DNA of 64,000 nt from Hemicentrotus pulcherrimus (GCA_003118195.1 BEXV01000542.1:8785-72784); one strand, 5' to 3'. Positions 1 to 14,665 are shown, numbered from the stretch's first letter. Numbers and translations: made by a program. The notes: generated by a model from the sequence alone, not told the origin.

Positions 1-90
1 CCCCCCCCCCCCCCCCCCCTTCATCACTTCCTTTCCCCCTTTCTCCCTTTCCCTCTTTCTCCCTTTCCCTCTTCCTCCCTACATCTTCCC
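1..90. repeat. Poly-C run and CT-rich low-complexity sequence
   Basis: The window opens with 19 consecutive C followed by CT-rich sequence with repeated CCCTTTCTC-like units. This is low-complexity DNA with no coding content seen. Confidence 0.85.
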
Positions 91-488
91 TACATCTTCC
101 TACCTCCTCAGTCTTTCTGGCACTATAATTAAATGAACTGGTTTCTTACATGTCACTCCTATTGTATACACCCATCCATCCCCTCCAGAGTATGTTTCTC
201 CATTGCGCTATAATAAATATGTCACTACCCTGAATGCTTCCAGAAACTAAAGATGGGGGGAGAAAGCATCCTTTCAGAATTGGATTTGCTTTTACAAATC
301 CCTCATCCAAATCCCAAAGGAAATTATCCTTATCAAATATTTCATCATTGTGGGATCCAGAAGAATGAAAGGGGCAGACTCGTAATGCGCCCTCACCTCT
401 CTATTTGCTGTCTGGGTAATGGGTAACTAAGAATCCCTAGCAAACAACGAGAAAGTCAAATGCAATAAACTTTTTAATGTCATTTCTC

Positions 489-553
489 AGAACTAGAAGG
501 ACATTAACTCTGTACTTAAGTACATGCATATGAGTTAATGCCCTTCTGGCTCC
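489..553. repeat. Hairpin-repeat family, copy 1
   Basis: Two arms of about 22 nt (489-510 and 532-553) pair with roughly four mismatches across a 21-nt loop. The arms carry the family core AGAAGGRCATTAACTC. The same arm recurs at 5819, 17294, 20077, 32935, 33099, 33248 and 47556. Confidence 0.7.
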
Positions 554-3531
554 GAATAATATATAGATAGTTGCCAAGTACCGTGGAGCTTACCCTGGCA
601 AAGCTAGGAAAGATGAAAGAAAGTGATCATATTTCTGCTACCTCTTGTGTTGATTACTCATGAAATTGTGTTTCAACCCCTCTTATGCCGCAAAGTATAT
701 AGACATTGCATGAATGACATTGCATGGTTTGGAGAGTCATCTGTATAATCTAATTCATGGTTTTATTGTCAGGTTAGGGCTAAAACGTATACCCTAGGAT
801 AGAAATATTCATAAGACTTGTTGTCTGGTCAGAGCCAGAGTGCAATTACTCTGCGTAAAAGTATATAAGTTTAATAGCAACTCTCTGGGTTTAAACATAA
901 GATATACACGCTATTCGTTTTTGTCACAGGAAAGAAAATATAGCTACCCGGTATTCATAGTCAAAATGTTAAGTATGCCATCAAAAAAAAATCTTGGGCA
1001 GAAGTAGCCTCCCATCATATAGAAGAGATTAAGTGTTATCATTTCTATAAATACATTTACATGTAAAATGTACAGATCATCTCTTAAAAATCTGTTATAC
1101 ATTGATTTATTTCTGAGTCATTTATTCGTCAAAAGCTTGAGGAGACTTTAGTAATCATGATACCTCCATTATTTACCATCTTCATGTTAGCCATTAATGA
1201 CAAACACTTCAATCCTTCACCACCGCACAGTCTGAAAGCTGATGAGAGATTTAGATAGCATCATCGTTGATAATAAAGGGACGTAGTAGTCAGTGTCCAT
1301 GTGTATTGCATCATAATTCGCAGACACTAAATTTGATTGAATTACGAATTGATGTGTCCGAGTTTGCAATGGTCTCTGAAGCAGCGAGGAGCCATGAGGT
1401 CCCACCAGAAAATACTCCAGCTTGCCTACATCTTGAGGTTGAGGGAATTTGATATATATGATGAGAAGTCCATAAGGTGGTAGGCTAGGGCACACTGTAT
1501 TACACAAGACCCATCCGTTGTAAAAGTGAAGTCCACACTTGGTGACTGACAACACCTGTCATTGGGTAAACGCCAGAATGGTGTCAAATTCCCCTTGAAC
1601 ACCCACTACTATACGTCTTTAAATCTTTTAGGACAAGTGATTAACAGTTTATCATCTCCTGTATGTGAGTCATGAAAGAGACCCAATCTCAGTTATCAAC
1701 CTGGAATTACACCGAACGTGTGTACATACTGCCCTCAGCCATGCTTTGCCCATGGTTACGCCATCGATCATTAGCGAAACATCTTGCGTTTCAAACCGGG
1801 ATGCATCATCATAGTTAATTCATGTCTCAGTAATGGAAGATGGCGGATTAACCCAATAACCTTCAATCATTCAGGAACCGTTTCATTAATAGCCTGCCGC
1901 AAAGAGAATACTCGTTATTAATGCAAAGGTAGGAAGCTTGCCAAATGCATGTTTAAGTGTATACCAATTAACAAAAAGTATATTGCTCTTTATGTTAGGG
2001 GCTCTATGTCAGGATACTACATTCAAAGTATGATAGCTAAATACTTATTCTCTTTAGAGATGCAAGTTAAGTTGCGCTCTTAAATAGCATAAAAGTGACT
2101 TGTGTTAAGAATACTTGACGCACCCATACGGGCTCCCATGAGATCGGCCTGTACAGAACCCATATCAGACTTTGATTCTGGGCACGGGTTTAATTCTATT
2201 CTTTATTATCTTCATGGTCCTTAATCGTTAAGATATAGCTGCAAGGTTGGCCTACAGGTTTTTTTAGCTTGGACTTCTGCGTTTAAGCTGTACACAATTG
2301 ATTTTTTTCATGAATGATTGATACACTTTAAGGTTTATAAAACCCTAAATGACATGATTTGATTGCCACAACAAAGAAATGACTCTATATGTATAGTCAC
2401 TTGATACCAAGGAGTCAAAATTCACTTTCTAGGAGTTATGTTAGGAATCACTGTTTTTGGATGTGCTTCCACTCCAATTATAGTGAAATCCACTCATATG
2501 TACGGGTTGAATTAGTCTTGGGAGAGTGGATTCAGATCTTTTGAGTTTCAAATTCCACTCTAAACTAAGTGATCCCTTGTATGACTCCCCAAAGTATATT
2601 TCCTCTACTGTACATCTAGAGGGAGAGAGAGTTGGGAGTAGAATGAACATGTCATTTAAAAAAAATTGTTTCAGAGATTGTGCTTAACACTTTTTTATCC
2701 GCCGTGGGCTGCGTATTCTGCCCACGCAAGAAATGTAAGGGTGAATAAATATAGAATAGTTTTCATCCAAAAATGAAAGTAGGTAGACCTACATCAATTA
2801 CAAATATTGCTTATTTTCAGGGCTGTCTAATGCCCGATCCAGCAAAAATGAGGTAAGACAAAAAAAATCAAGATTTGACATTTGAAAGCTTGTTGACTAT
2901 TATTATAGATGAACGTAGTTCCATAGGGTTATACAGAAGTCTACTCCTAATTTATGAAAAGCCGTGGGAGGTGAAGGAAATAGTGGGAATAGATGGAAAG
3001 GAAGGAGTAGGAAGGAGGGGGCTTAAAAGGAAGGGATGAAAGGAAGGAAGGAATGAGGGGGATGTAAAGAGAAGAAATTAGGTGATTATCAATCTCAAAA
3101 TTGACATTACTGGCAATTTAAAGCCAATTTTACTGTCTTATTGATTGAAAGTTTTGCAATCCCCACTTTAAACAAAAATTTAAAGCCTTTGATTTTTACA
3201 GAAAGTACATGCTACATATGAATTGCAGCATATTTTCCCACTTTTGTCTTAGTATTTTTTCCTGTAATATGGAAGACTCTTGGAGATAGGTGAACTACAA
3301 TTTCCAGACTATGAAGTCTTGCCCTGGTTGCTGAAATCGAAATCGGTTTGAGGCAGGATTTAAGGGTAGGATTCCCATGATTCCAAATTAACCACACTGC
3401 ACTGCATCAATTATGGGATCAGACAGATTTGGAGTGCATAAGCTGAAAGACTTTGTATCCTTCATCGTCTTTTTGTTAGACATACACCTAGACCTCTGAC
3501 ATTCACCTTTCAGTCTGCACAAGTTTGAGCT

Positions 3532-3660
3532 TCAGGGGCGTAGCCAGTGGTACATGCCCCCAGGTGCCCCTCCACAAAAAAAAATGTAAAAGAGTCCCCA
3601 CATGGACCAGCGTTTGCCAACCTTTTTCAAGTCAAAGCACCCTTTTAAGATTTTTCTTTT
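3532..3660 (+). repeat. Possible hAT-like element ends
   Basis: The string CAGGGGCGTAGCCAG begins at about 3533, and CAGCGTTTGCCAACCTTTTT begins at about 3609. Both resemble terminal inverted repeats of hAT-family DNA transposons from general knowledge. No matching opposite end or transposase was found, so this is a fragment at most. Confidence 0.35.
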
Positions 3661-4343
3661 TTTTGGTGTCACCCCAATTTCAAATTCATTAACAGAAGAT
3701 TCATTTGCATTACGCTGACACTTGTCAATTACCATGTACACATAAGTACATTTGTTTCTTAATTTTGCGAGGAAGCAAAGTGAGGGAGCAAAAAAATAAA
3801 AACGATGTTATATCAAAATAATAATATCTGTTTTAATATTGCTAAAATTGAAAGACTGCCATAGACAGTGGAGTATATCTTACTAAAATATCTTTGTAAA
3901 TTCATTAGAACGTCAAGTGTCATTACAACATGGTTGTCGATTTTATCCCCCCTGAACAATAGGTATTACGTAAGGATCAACACCCATGCAATACAACCAT
4001 ATCCCTTTTTGTTTAGTCTGGCAACTTTGCTGGTAACTTTGCTTGGGCTAGGGCTTTTAAAGCTATAATTCAATGCTTCCTATCTTGTCATCTGTGTCAA
4101 ACACCTCTCAAATACAGGTTGATTTATGTTATGTGATTGATTGTAGTACTCTCAGCATACATCACTTATTCAGGCTGGGGACAATTTACATATGGTTCTG
4201 AATTAATCAGTTTATGATTGTTTAGTTCTTTATGAGTATTCTGTTTTCCAGAGAGCACCCTTTCTCAATTATAATCCATCATTTGTCATCTTTCTAAGAA
4301 AATGAAACGCTGATTAGTTGATTGCCACACCTAGGGGGTATTT

Positions 4344-4455
4344 GGGACTTTTAGATTTGCACAACGACAACGTGGACTGCTACAATCGACGTTCTTTTAA
4401 TGCACTGCCTTGAATGGACATCTCACGTATCAGTCCACGCAAATCTAAAAGTCCC
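4344..4455. repeat. Foldback element with perfect 17-bp arms
   Basis: GGGACTTTTAGATTTGC (4344-4360) is exactly complementary to GCAAATCTAAAAGTCCC (4439-4455). A second nested arm, CGTGGACTG with CAGTCCACG, lies inside, so the whole 112 bp can fold. The left arm carries about 10 extra bases between the two paired blocks. Confidence 0.75.
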
Positions 4456-5818
4456 TATTGTCCCTTTCAGATCATTTCCTGTGAAAGCATTATCAGTACT
4501 ATTCCTTTTTTATGTTTAGTCTGCAAGTTCAGAAATTTTCTAGGTCTAAATCTCCCTCCCATCGTAACAAGCGAGAGTATGAAGGAGCATGGTTAATTTG
4601 ATTGCGAACACTTTCAAAAAAATCAACCTAAGGTTATCTTGATAGCCTTGCATCATTACTTATTGAGATGTTCAAACATTACAATGACATAATCAAGCCA
4701 TGAGTTGCGACACAAGAGATATGTTTTCATCAGCTCAAGATTTCCAAATGGCCTGCTTTTTTTGATTGGGGAAATAATCCTGAGGTTACAAATATTCTTC
4801 ATCAGCTCGAGACTTGACCTCGAAGCTCAGGATATTAGCTCTAAATATTTTGCTCAGCGTTTGCGCTAGTGCGAGTCTTTGTGAGAGTGAAGAAGCACTG
4901 GACAAATTGCGGGATATTTTGCGAAATGGCGGAATATATTGCAAACTAGCCCAGGATATTTTGGGATAATTATCTCGACCAAATCTCCCGCTAATTGCAA
5001 CTTCGGGCTAATGAGGACGCAAATTAACTGGATTATTTGCGATCGGGATAGTTGAAATAGCGACATATTTGTCAATCTCGAGCTGACATCAACAGGCCTA
5101 TTGATGTATTGAAATTGACCTTGAGCTGATTTCATGACAGTCTTGCGATTGATCACATTCTTAAGTAGCTAGCTTTATATTGAGCCTATTTGCCGTGGAT
5201 GGTATACAATCTTATAAAAAACAGAAGGATGCTCGAGGTCATGCATCATGGATTAAACAAAGTCTGCACGACGTAGCCTAACACTCAAGAGCAAGATGGG
5301 CTTATAAATTAGAGCAGATTCAATTACAGCTCTATGTATAGGAATGGCGAAGATGACGTTTGTGCATGATAGTGCTATGGAGTAATCAGGGGAGAGGAAG
5401 TGAAGAGTCACGAGGTTGCTCCGAGGAATACGTGCACGCCAAGCTCTGCAAATTGGCAATGACAATTCTGCTGTAATTCTCCTCTCCCTTTTATTGCCAA
5501 CACCTCGCTGGAGCAATCAAAGTCCTCGAATGATTAATACTTGTGTAATGTATAGAAGACGGGAACAATGTGATATGGGCTCTGGCGGTTCTAGGACACT
5601 TGCTCCTGTAACAAATGTTCTGCGGTAATTTTCTATACTAACCAAATCCATAGCTTTAATCCCTGGAACCATACACTATATACCTAAACTTAATGCTATT
5701 CCTAAACCTAACCTAAACCTAACGTAAACCCAACCGTAGCCCAGTCCCCAACTTTACACTTTTGAAGAAGAAAAAAAAAAGCCCAGAGTAATTGTCACCC
5801 AAGCAAATTGTCTTTGTA

Positions 5819-5866
5819 GAGCCAGAAGGGCATTAACTCAAAACTTTTTAGGCCCTTCTGGCTCCA
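5819..5866. repeat. Hairpin-repeat family, copy 2
   Basis: GAGCCAGAAGGGC on the left pairs with GCCCTTCTGGCTC on the right around a short AT-rich loop. The left arm retains the CATTAACTC extension of the family; the right arm has lost it. Confidence 0.7.
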
Positions 5867-7156
5867 AACAGATGAAATATTTTGTCTTGCACATATTTAA
5901 CATTTGGATTTAACGTTATAGTCCCATGTATTGATATTAGATGAAAGGTTGTCGGTCTGTTATGTAGGAAACACTGATTCTGTGTGCCTCGACAGAGGTC
6001 ACGATCCCCACTAGAAACTGGGTTTCTAGGCGTTTCAATGCAATCAATCACACAGCCATCATTGGATGTACTTTAGGATAATTGCATGTTTGGTCGACCG
6101 GCTATCAAGCCCTGTGTTACATACAAATCCCATCAAGCAGCCACAGGAGCAGGGGAAGGAAACATTATACTGCATTTGACCACAGAGGGCACCCTTCATA
6201 GTCTAGCTTTTGCTATCAACAATTACTGTGTTAAATGATTTGAGTGACAATTCATACTGTTGAAACCAAGATCATAGTTATGGCTTCTCCATTTGAGCTC
6301 AAAATCCTCAGAAGCATGATTGACATTACTGTTTAATCATTTTTATGACTACTAAATATTTTCAAAGGAATTGTTAGTCACATTTTTTCCTCGAAAATCT
6401 ATTAATTGCTATCATCAGTAGATATGAATGCACTATAGTTTTTTTTATGTGTGAAGTATGTTAAAGATTATTCTTTTTTAGAGAGCTTGAAAGATGTAGG
6501 CCCAGTATATGTGTTCTTTTCCTGTTAAACCTCGACAATTAAATGGATTATGTCCAGATTAAATGGACTTTATGCATTTTTTTTTTCTGACCAACTCACC
6601 CGTCTCCAATGTAAGTGCAAAAGGCTGTCTCTTTTAAGAAGTTGGTCATAAGTCAGGTCTGACTTTTCTTTGTTCACATGATATTGTTCTAATGTAACTG
6701 TCAAAAGATCTACTGTTAAATGGAATGATTTTGCCAGAAATGTATTGAAATTGAACTTGTCATCTCTTAATAGTGTAACTGTTACAATATTCATTAATCA
6801 TAAAGAAAAAACAAACTAGAAGTGTGCTATAATTGCAGCGTGAATACAAATAGGAACATGAATTGCAAATGGATACAGTACATGAGGACTAGTTAGAGAA
6901 AGCATCACCTTGCCTTCTCTGAGCTGACCACTCTCTTTAATTTCATCTGGCAAGAAGTGACATATGAAATGTAACGTGTGGTTTTGAGGATGATCGCGGC
7001 GCTGGCTGGCAAGTGAAACTTCAAGATGATGAAATGTCTGCGAAATGTATAAACATTTCTTCCCACGGCACATAGCATGGACGAGGAATCATGTAATGTC
7101 ATAAACACATGTCACGGGGTTGATCCGTAGGGGCAACGTAAGGCGAGCTTTTAGTG

Positions 7157-7192
7157 CATCCACTGGAAAGTTTACCATGCTCCAGTGGATGA
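7157..7192. repeat. Short perfect stem-loop
   Basis: CATCCACTGGA and TCCAGTGGATG form a perfect 11-bp stem with a 13-nt loop. No further copy was noticed. Confidence 0.6.
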
Positions 7193-8243
7193 TGTTCCAA
7201 TAGAGGTTCTTACCCTCACAAGACGGTTGTTGTCAAGACGATGTTCTAGGGATGTTGTCCATGGAGGATGGGGTAGCAGGGAGTCTCCCGTCCAGGGATT
7301 GGTGAGTTTAACCCTTTGACTACTGACTTTTCTTGTGTCCTTTAAGGCCCGTTCAGATATAGGTGTTAAACGACCTTATTCGTTGTTTTTTTGTTGTTGT
7401 TGACTTAAAGCATGCCTGCACTACTTGTAGCTACTTGCGCCCTCTATACAGCCAACAATGCTTGAGTGGTACCCGTTGACACCCATGGTCCCCTTTTTCT
7501 TATGTTAATTGAGAGCTGATTTGATGAGATAACCATCTGCCAGTGACCACGCAGGGAGGTATAATCCCTCCTGGCCAAACTAGTGCAGATAGGCTTTAAG
7601 AGAATGGTAAATGTGTGAACTGATGTCCCCTACGAGTATTCACTAAGCTTTGTGTTATAATATACAGAAAAGTAATGCGTATCGCACTTTCATAATCATT
7701 GAAAAAGAAAATGCTGTGGTTTGACCGGTCATATTTGAACAAGATTTTAGGCTAAAACAGGAACCACTTGTTTCTCATAGTCATGGGCTGAGACTAGAGC
7801 ATACTAGGGGCAGAAAGATTGAATATGTTGCATGCTTTCTTTTGTTTGCATTGTAAAGGTAGAAGAGACGTCCTTGTCAAGAAGTGTAAACACTTGACTG
7901 GATATGAGAAGGTTATAGGTTCTAGTCCCTGCATGATACTCATGTCCTTAAGCAAGGCATTCTTTCAGTCACCTTTGCTCAAACCATTGTCGTTGTTTCA
8001 ATGTTGCCTCCGATGTTGACCAAATTAGAGAAATGTATGGTCATGCAAATAAGATATTACACTAAAACTGTCTGATATGCCTGGTGACTCACAAGTCTCG
8101 TGTGTAAAGTAAAATTTTTATATTCTGTCAAGTCATGAATTGTTCATGCCAGAGCCAGTGATTAAGGTTTGCTGCAGTTTTAGGACTTCCTTTTTCTACT
8201 TTAAATCCATCATCAACAGTATTTTCATTTTGATGATCAAACC

Positions 8244-8530
8244 TTAAAGAGATTCGGTAACATTGCCCCATATTCTAAACAAAATCCTAGATTTAACTTA
8301 TGCTGCAATAATAATTATAAACATTTAGGTCAGTCAGGAATCCCATGACTTTTACAAGCAAATTTTCAAGATATTTATGATTTTTTTTTTTAAGCCCTTC
8401 ATAATCATTTTGAAGCCCAATTTTGTTAGGGCTTCAATATTCCAACATATCACAGACACTGATAACACTTAGGGTCATGTATCTCAGATTTGTAAAACTG
8501 GAAACACAGTTAAACGATGCCTTTAAAGAC
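8244..8530 (+). repeat. Dispersed repeat with TTTAAAG-type ends
   Basis: Related sequence recurs at 41060-41190 (+), and on the opposite strand at 15848-15975 and 16613-16920. Shared blocks include TTTAGGTCAGTCAGG, TTTTGAAGC followed by TAGGGCTTC, and ATCTCAGATTTGTAAAACTGG. The left end (CTTAAAGAGATTCGG) and the inverted right end (TTTAAAGGCATCG) are weakly similar, suggesting a short non-autonomous DNA transposon. Confidence 0.6.
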
Positions 8531-8706
8531 ACTTGGTGTGAAAGATTTTATTGGTGACGTAGAAAGGGAATTGACTTACATCAAGTTCTGCTTTGAATAC
8601 AATAGCTCTATTATAAAAACAAATTTAGATGAAAGTCTTGGGTATTGGAAATGAATGGAAGGAGGTATTTTTATGTGAAGGAGTTTTAATGTAAATGATA
8701 GAAAAA

Positions 8707-8775
8707 GAAATTGATCCAATTGCAAATTCTGCTCTGCATTTGAAATTGATCCCATTGCAAATCCTGCTTTGCATA
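8707..8775. repeat. 35-bp tandem duplication
   Basis: Two adjacent units beginning GAAATTGATCC are near-identical with a period of 35 bp. Confidence 0.7.
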
Positions 8776-11130
8776 CAATGCAAAATCCAACATTTCATTG
8801 ATAAAGCATTGTAATCTTTCCCTTTACAAGTGCACCTGCTATAATGTAGTTCATCATCATTATCGTCATCGATGGGCTTTAAATCAGAAAAGGCCTTCCA
8901 ATTTATAAGAAAAAGTAGACCAAGGATTTGTTACAATCCATTACATATCATGTGACCTCATTAACTCCAATAGCACAATCCATTTCAAGAAGGCAAAGTA
9001 TACGGCGGAGTCACCTTCCAAGATACTCTTATGTATTTCCACATAAACTGTGGAGACAATTCCTCTCTGATAGCCTCGGGGAAATATCTTCACACACCTG
9101 CAGAAGCTGTAGACGGTATAATTACATTTGGAAATCTGCTTCTGTTTGATATCGGAGCTGTTTTGACAGGTTCGATCCTGCTTTTCAAACACATCAAGAA
9201 TGATCTACATTCACAATGTTTTATCAAGTATGATTGTGTGTTGATTATACAATATGATAGATTTCACAACTTTTTATAATAGTATTTATTTGAAATAGTA
9301 GCTGAAGGATTTTTCCCAGGATGCAATGAGAGATTAATCAAATAATAGAAACTGCATCTTATTTCTTTCAAATAGATCTGTTTACTAATATAATGCATGC
9401 TATTTGAAGAAGGATCCCCTTGACAACTCACCCACTCGCAATTGCTTGCCAAACATAGCAACAGTTACTGTACACAAAGTGGATCCCACTTGATATGGAG
9501 ATGCCATTATTTGTAGCAGGTGAACTAAGTAGTTAGTAGGCAGGGGTTCTTAGCTTAGAACTTTAGTATGAAACGTTATACAAACATGACTATTATCATT
9601 TTTATTAATATATGCAATATGCATTGATCACAATATCCAGAATTGATCGGGGACTGCAAGTAAATTTATGTGCATAATATAGATATGTTAGTGCTAAAAA
9701 TGTCTGGCTCCAGAACTTGTCTGCCTCATACATTAGCAATGAGATCTCTCAGTTCACAGCCCCTTTACAAGCTTCCAAAATAGCAGCAAGATATTTCTGA
9801 TTGTATTTGGAAGCAACTGATGATTAAAGCATTAGTGGTTAGATGTTATGGGCAAGTGATGATGCTTTTCTAAAGAGTCAGTCATGGATGTATGTGCTCT
9901 TAATGCTCCTTCTTACATAGCAATATAACAATGCAATATTTTGTGTAAGCTGGGTTCCCGATGGAGACAAATAATGTTGCTTGATGCAATAAATCATGAA
10001 TAGATTTTTGAATACCTTCCCCTGTAGTTTTAAGAGCAAGAAGTACATAGTACATTTCATAATTTCCAGAAATTTATCAGTGATTTCTACTATTAAAGTG
10101 AAGTACTGAATGAAGTCATATGTATTTATTTTTAAAAATCCTGTTTTTTAATCAGGAAAAAGTGCAAGATACTTTCATTTATACTCTGGAGATGCATCCA
10201 TAATTTACTTATTAATCATGAATGAATAAAAGGGAATCCTTATACAACTAGATAATAATTCTTTAATTATAAGAAAACTGAACTATAAGCTGAAGAAAGA
10301 TTACCAACAGTCCTGGGACTACAGACACACTCAATAAAGAAAGATTACCGACAGTCCTTTTCAGGACTCCCCAATTCTTCCCCCCTCTCTCACATTGTGC
10401 AACTGTAAGCCTACTGCATAGATAGTGATTATTTAATTATAACAAAACTGTACAAATTCTACCCAGACATTTCATCGGGAGTAGTAGAAAATACATTAAT
10501 TAATTACCTGTAAATTTATTAATACATTTTATTACTTAATGCTACGAAGGAAGAGAAATTCTTAACAATACAACCCTACAATTATCCTTCATGGATCAAA
10601 AATAACATAAATTACTTCCTCTTAATTGTAATAGAAAGTGCCAAATACATTCCCGAGAAAATGTATTAGCTAATTACTATGAAATCAATCTCATGAATGA
10701 AAAAGAATCTCATTGACAAAATTCTATTGGATTTGTGATTAATTAATCTCTCCAACCTTGTACATAATTACATTGGAGGTGTATGACCTGTCACTATCAT
10801 GTGGTACATGTATATGAAGCCTTTCTCTCGAGGGTATATAGGATACTTTGGTTTAATTAAGAATAATTTTGTCTGATCTCTTCCAGTTTTTTTTTTTATT
10901 GATTATTTTCCCTTTTGTTTATGCGTATTTTGTATCTTGTATGAAATATTTCATCTGAATATTTTCTTTTAAAACTCCTGCTGTCATGGCCTTATTCAGT
11001 CATCTAACTTTTTCCCAACCAATTTCCATGTTGGTGTGATCTTTTAACTGCTTTCTCTTTTTGGTTCCCCTGTTGTCTTACTTATTTTCATCTTTAAAAA
11101 GAAGTTAATCTTTACTTCTTAAATGATGCA

Positions 11131-12220
11131 ATCAATTAGATTTTTTCTTCTTCTCGAAGCACCTTCTCCTCTTATTCCTACTTCATAGCTTCATGCTTCT
11201 CCTTTTCCTCTTTCACTCCTATCTCCTCCCTCTTTTCAGTTGACTGCTCCTCCTTGCTTTGCTCCGTTCTTCCTCTTTTCCCTCTTCTTCTTCTTCTTCA
11301 TCCTCTTCTTCTTCATTCTCTTACTTCTGCTTCTCCTCCTACTGCTCTTGATTTCCGACCACCTCCTCCCCTTCCACTTCCTACTAACTTTGCTGAATCT
11401 ACATTCTACCACGGATCACTTCCTCCCTCTAAAACCATGTACCCATCTATTTTATTCCCCTGACCCACTCTCTCTTCCACCCATTTAGTTACCATTATTC
11501 TTTTCTCCAATTTCCGAGGTCCACCTTTTTCTCCAACTGACAACCTGTCTCACTTTACCAGATATTACAGACCACTGGCTTCTCTTACATAACAAAACAC
11601 CACACCAAACCACATGCCTATATTTTTTTTTACTCCCCAGCCCTACTTCTTCCATTCAACCATTCAGCTACCCAGCAACTTTATCTCCCTTCTTCTTCCT
11701 TCTCCTCTTTCTTCACCCCTCCTCTTCTTCTTCAACCCCTCTTTTTCACCTCCTCCTTTTTCTCCTCCTCTTCCTTTTCCTCCTCTTTTTCCTCCTTCTT
11801 TTCCATCTCCTCTTTTTCCTCCTCCTCCTCCTACTCCTCTTTTTCCTCCTCCTCCTCCTCCTCCTCCTTCCCATTTTCCTCCTGCTCTCATCCCACTTTC
11901 CTTTGCACCTGTCCTCCCACCACTAATCTCCGCCCCTTCCCATTTGTCCTCCTGCTCGTACCCTTTGTCTTTCTTCAAACCCATTCAACTCTACCTGTAT
12001 TGACAACAGGTGTCCTCTTAAAAATCTACATATTCATCCATTTATCCTACTTCTATTCCACTTGTCCACCCACCATCAATCCCTACTCTTCCTCACACCC
12101 CCTCCTCCCACTCCTCACACCCCCTCCTCTCCCTCCTACCACCAGCCCCCACCTGACTCTACCTGGTATGTATCACACCCCGCTGCCTCCCACTCATAAA
12201 GCTCATACCCACCCAAGCGT
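11131..12220. repeat. 1.1 kb pyrimidine-rich tract
   Basis: The + strand is almost entirely C and T here, with dense TCC and CTT triplets, most uniform at 11690-11880. The long proline/serine/leucine frames and the mirror glycine/glutamate frame are by-products of composition. Such tracts can form triplex (H-DNA) structures; that is inference. Confidence 0.85.
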
Positions 12221-14577
12221 CTTAATCCTGTGGCTGCCAACCGGTTGGATGCTCCCATAGTAATTACCAGCCCTATCTTATGACAGATGACAAGAAGGGG
12301 AAACGATGGGAGAGAGAAAAAAAAGAGGTTTTAGACAAAATGTTTCATTTAGATATTGTTGCAGCTACAACGATCTCATTAGCTTTTTAGAAATGCATTT
12401 ACGGTATGACTTTGTCGGTAATGGTTCATTGGTAGGCTCGTTGTGTAGCGAGTGATTGTCTATGCCTCATTCTCTCTGTCTTAGCCATTTGTGATCCGTG
12501 GTGATAGCGGAGTTAATCTTGGTAGAACTGTTATGGAATTTTCTCCTTTGGTACAAAGTGTAGGACATTTATACCATCAGCTTTGAAAACTTCCCAATTA
12601 CATCTTCGGTGTGGAGTTCACAGGTGGTTTTGTAAGTAATAACCTTTGAATAATTTGTCACTTTCAGGATTGTTTGTGATAAGGAGAACAGTGTGGTTTG
12701 GTTTATCATCTTTGGGAAAACTTGTTGGTTAAATTTCTATTCTCTCAGGCTAGTTGCGAGTGTATTTTTCATGTATTTTTGGCCATTCTTTTTTAATAGG
12801 TTGGTGTTAGTATTGCAAATAGGTAGAAGTTTACTGCACATGACACTGGCAAATTTTAGCCAAACAGTAATCATTCTCTATCGTTGTATTTGCCGTTTCC
12901 TATCAACCGAGTTGGAAATCAAACATTACTTTACCATTTACTTATTTATTAGCACTAAAGTTCATTGTATAAAGTTCATTGTGTAAACATTACATTTGAG
13001 GATGTAAAATCATATTGGAAATTTATTAAAAGTATTACAAATCTAGTCACCTTTCCCAAATTGTGTATAATAGGAAACCAGACCTTTTCTGCAATTAATT
13101 GGGCCTTTTTTTCCTTCTGCATATGAGCATTCATTTTCAAACAGTAGTCGACCTGGCATTCGTTGTACAGCGAAAAGCCATGTGATTATGACAATTAACT
13201 GCGAGCTCCGAATGAGTGATTTACCATACTCGGTCTCAGCTGTCAAGCTAGGGCCTAATATTATTTGGTGTTGACTCTAGGCATTATGATAAATGGGTTA
13301 GCTGAGTGCTTTCCAGCCAGGCATTTAGCACAGCATGCCATCCAATTTCCTAAATGCTGTTTAAATAACGGCCCAAATTATCTGTTAGATTTATGCCTTA
13401 CATGGCATAGTACGCCCTATGATTTAAATGATCATATAGAGTTTGGTAGGCAATAATGTTTTTCAATTTTCAATATACTGGGACATATTAGAACCTAGAG
13501 CATATTATCTGTAGAGAGCCACAAAGGGTTTTAACAACTCAAACAGAACCATCTAGTGATTTTAATCATAGAATAAAAATAATCAGTTTGGAAATGATCA
13601 ACAATTTGCAAAGTAAATGAAATTGGTTGTAAGACAAGTGTTTCTTGTCATATGTCGTTCAACCACTGGAGGGGAAAGAGAAATGCCCTTTTGTGCCCAT
13701 ATATTGTCCGCCTAAAAACTAAAACAACAACGGCTCGTAGATGCAGTGACTTCTAGAACAACAGAATTGTATAATACCCTTGCCCTTGTCTGTCCACCAT
13801 TACAACTGTTGCGATCTATATGATAAGAGATTGTTCTTGTTACAGTCTGAAATTATGCTAATCATGGTATTCTGAGCTGATAGATGCCGTGTCTTACGGG
13901 AGAAGAGAATTGACAAAGGTCAACTGTTTAAGTCCACCCATATATCAATTTCAGGTAATAGAGAAAGATGTGATACATCAAACAGCTTAATTGTGATAAC
14001 ACATAAACTGTCTAGGTGTATCCTATTCCTGGTTGATTATATTAAGTAGCCAAAGGCAAGGTAAAATAACCAAGCAACTGAGGTAATTAAGATATTGTCT
14101 TTTTAGAAGAATTCACTCTTGAAAGAAAGGAATAGTCGTTGGGTCAAAAATATCAGTTTGTAAATCATCTAATGGGTTCCAAAACGTCATTGTGTAACAC
14201 AAGCGTGGGAGTAGTGTGTGAACATGAAATTTGGTAGAGAATTTTACTTTTGTTTTGATAGAAGAAAAAAATGATATAGACAAATTATAAATAAGTGGCA
14301 GATCTTGGATTCTCTGGAGCACAAGTAAAAAAAAAAAAATTATAGGCAAGAAAAAATAGGGGGGAAGTTCTTTTTATCTTCTTATCCTAAAGTCAATGAA
14401 TTTCATGCACTTCTGGCTGTAAACTGACGACATGTTTTAGTTTAGATATGAAACAGCAATTGTCATGCATTCAAGAATTCTATAAGCCGAGTGCAATGTT
14501 TATTCCCCATCTACAGGCACATTAGAATGCGTCAACCCTCATTCAGTCCAACCTTGGTCTCTAGTTCAACTACATGT

Positions 14578-14665
14578 ATGACACTCCAAACCCCCTCCCC
14601 CTCCCTCCTCCCCCTCCCTCCTCCCCCTCCTCCCCTCTCCTCCTCCCTTCTTCTCCTCCCCTCCA
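14578..14665. repeat. CCT-rich microsatellite
   Basis: Repeated CCCTCCTCC units with no other content. Confidence 0.8.

Noticed and set aside
5695..5735. Telomere-like CCTAAACCTAACC repeats
   Set aside because: Irregular period and only about 40 bp; not the regular CCCTAA array expected.
11614..12003. 129-codon proline-rich open frame and mirror glycine/glutamate-rich frame on the other strand
   Set aside because: Both follow from the pyrimidine-rich tract; no splice context or family resemblance.
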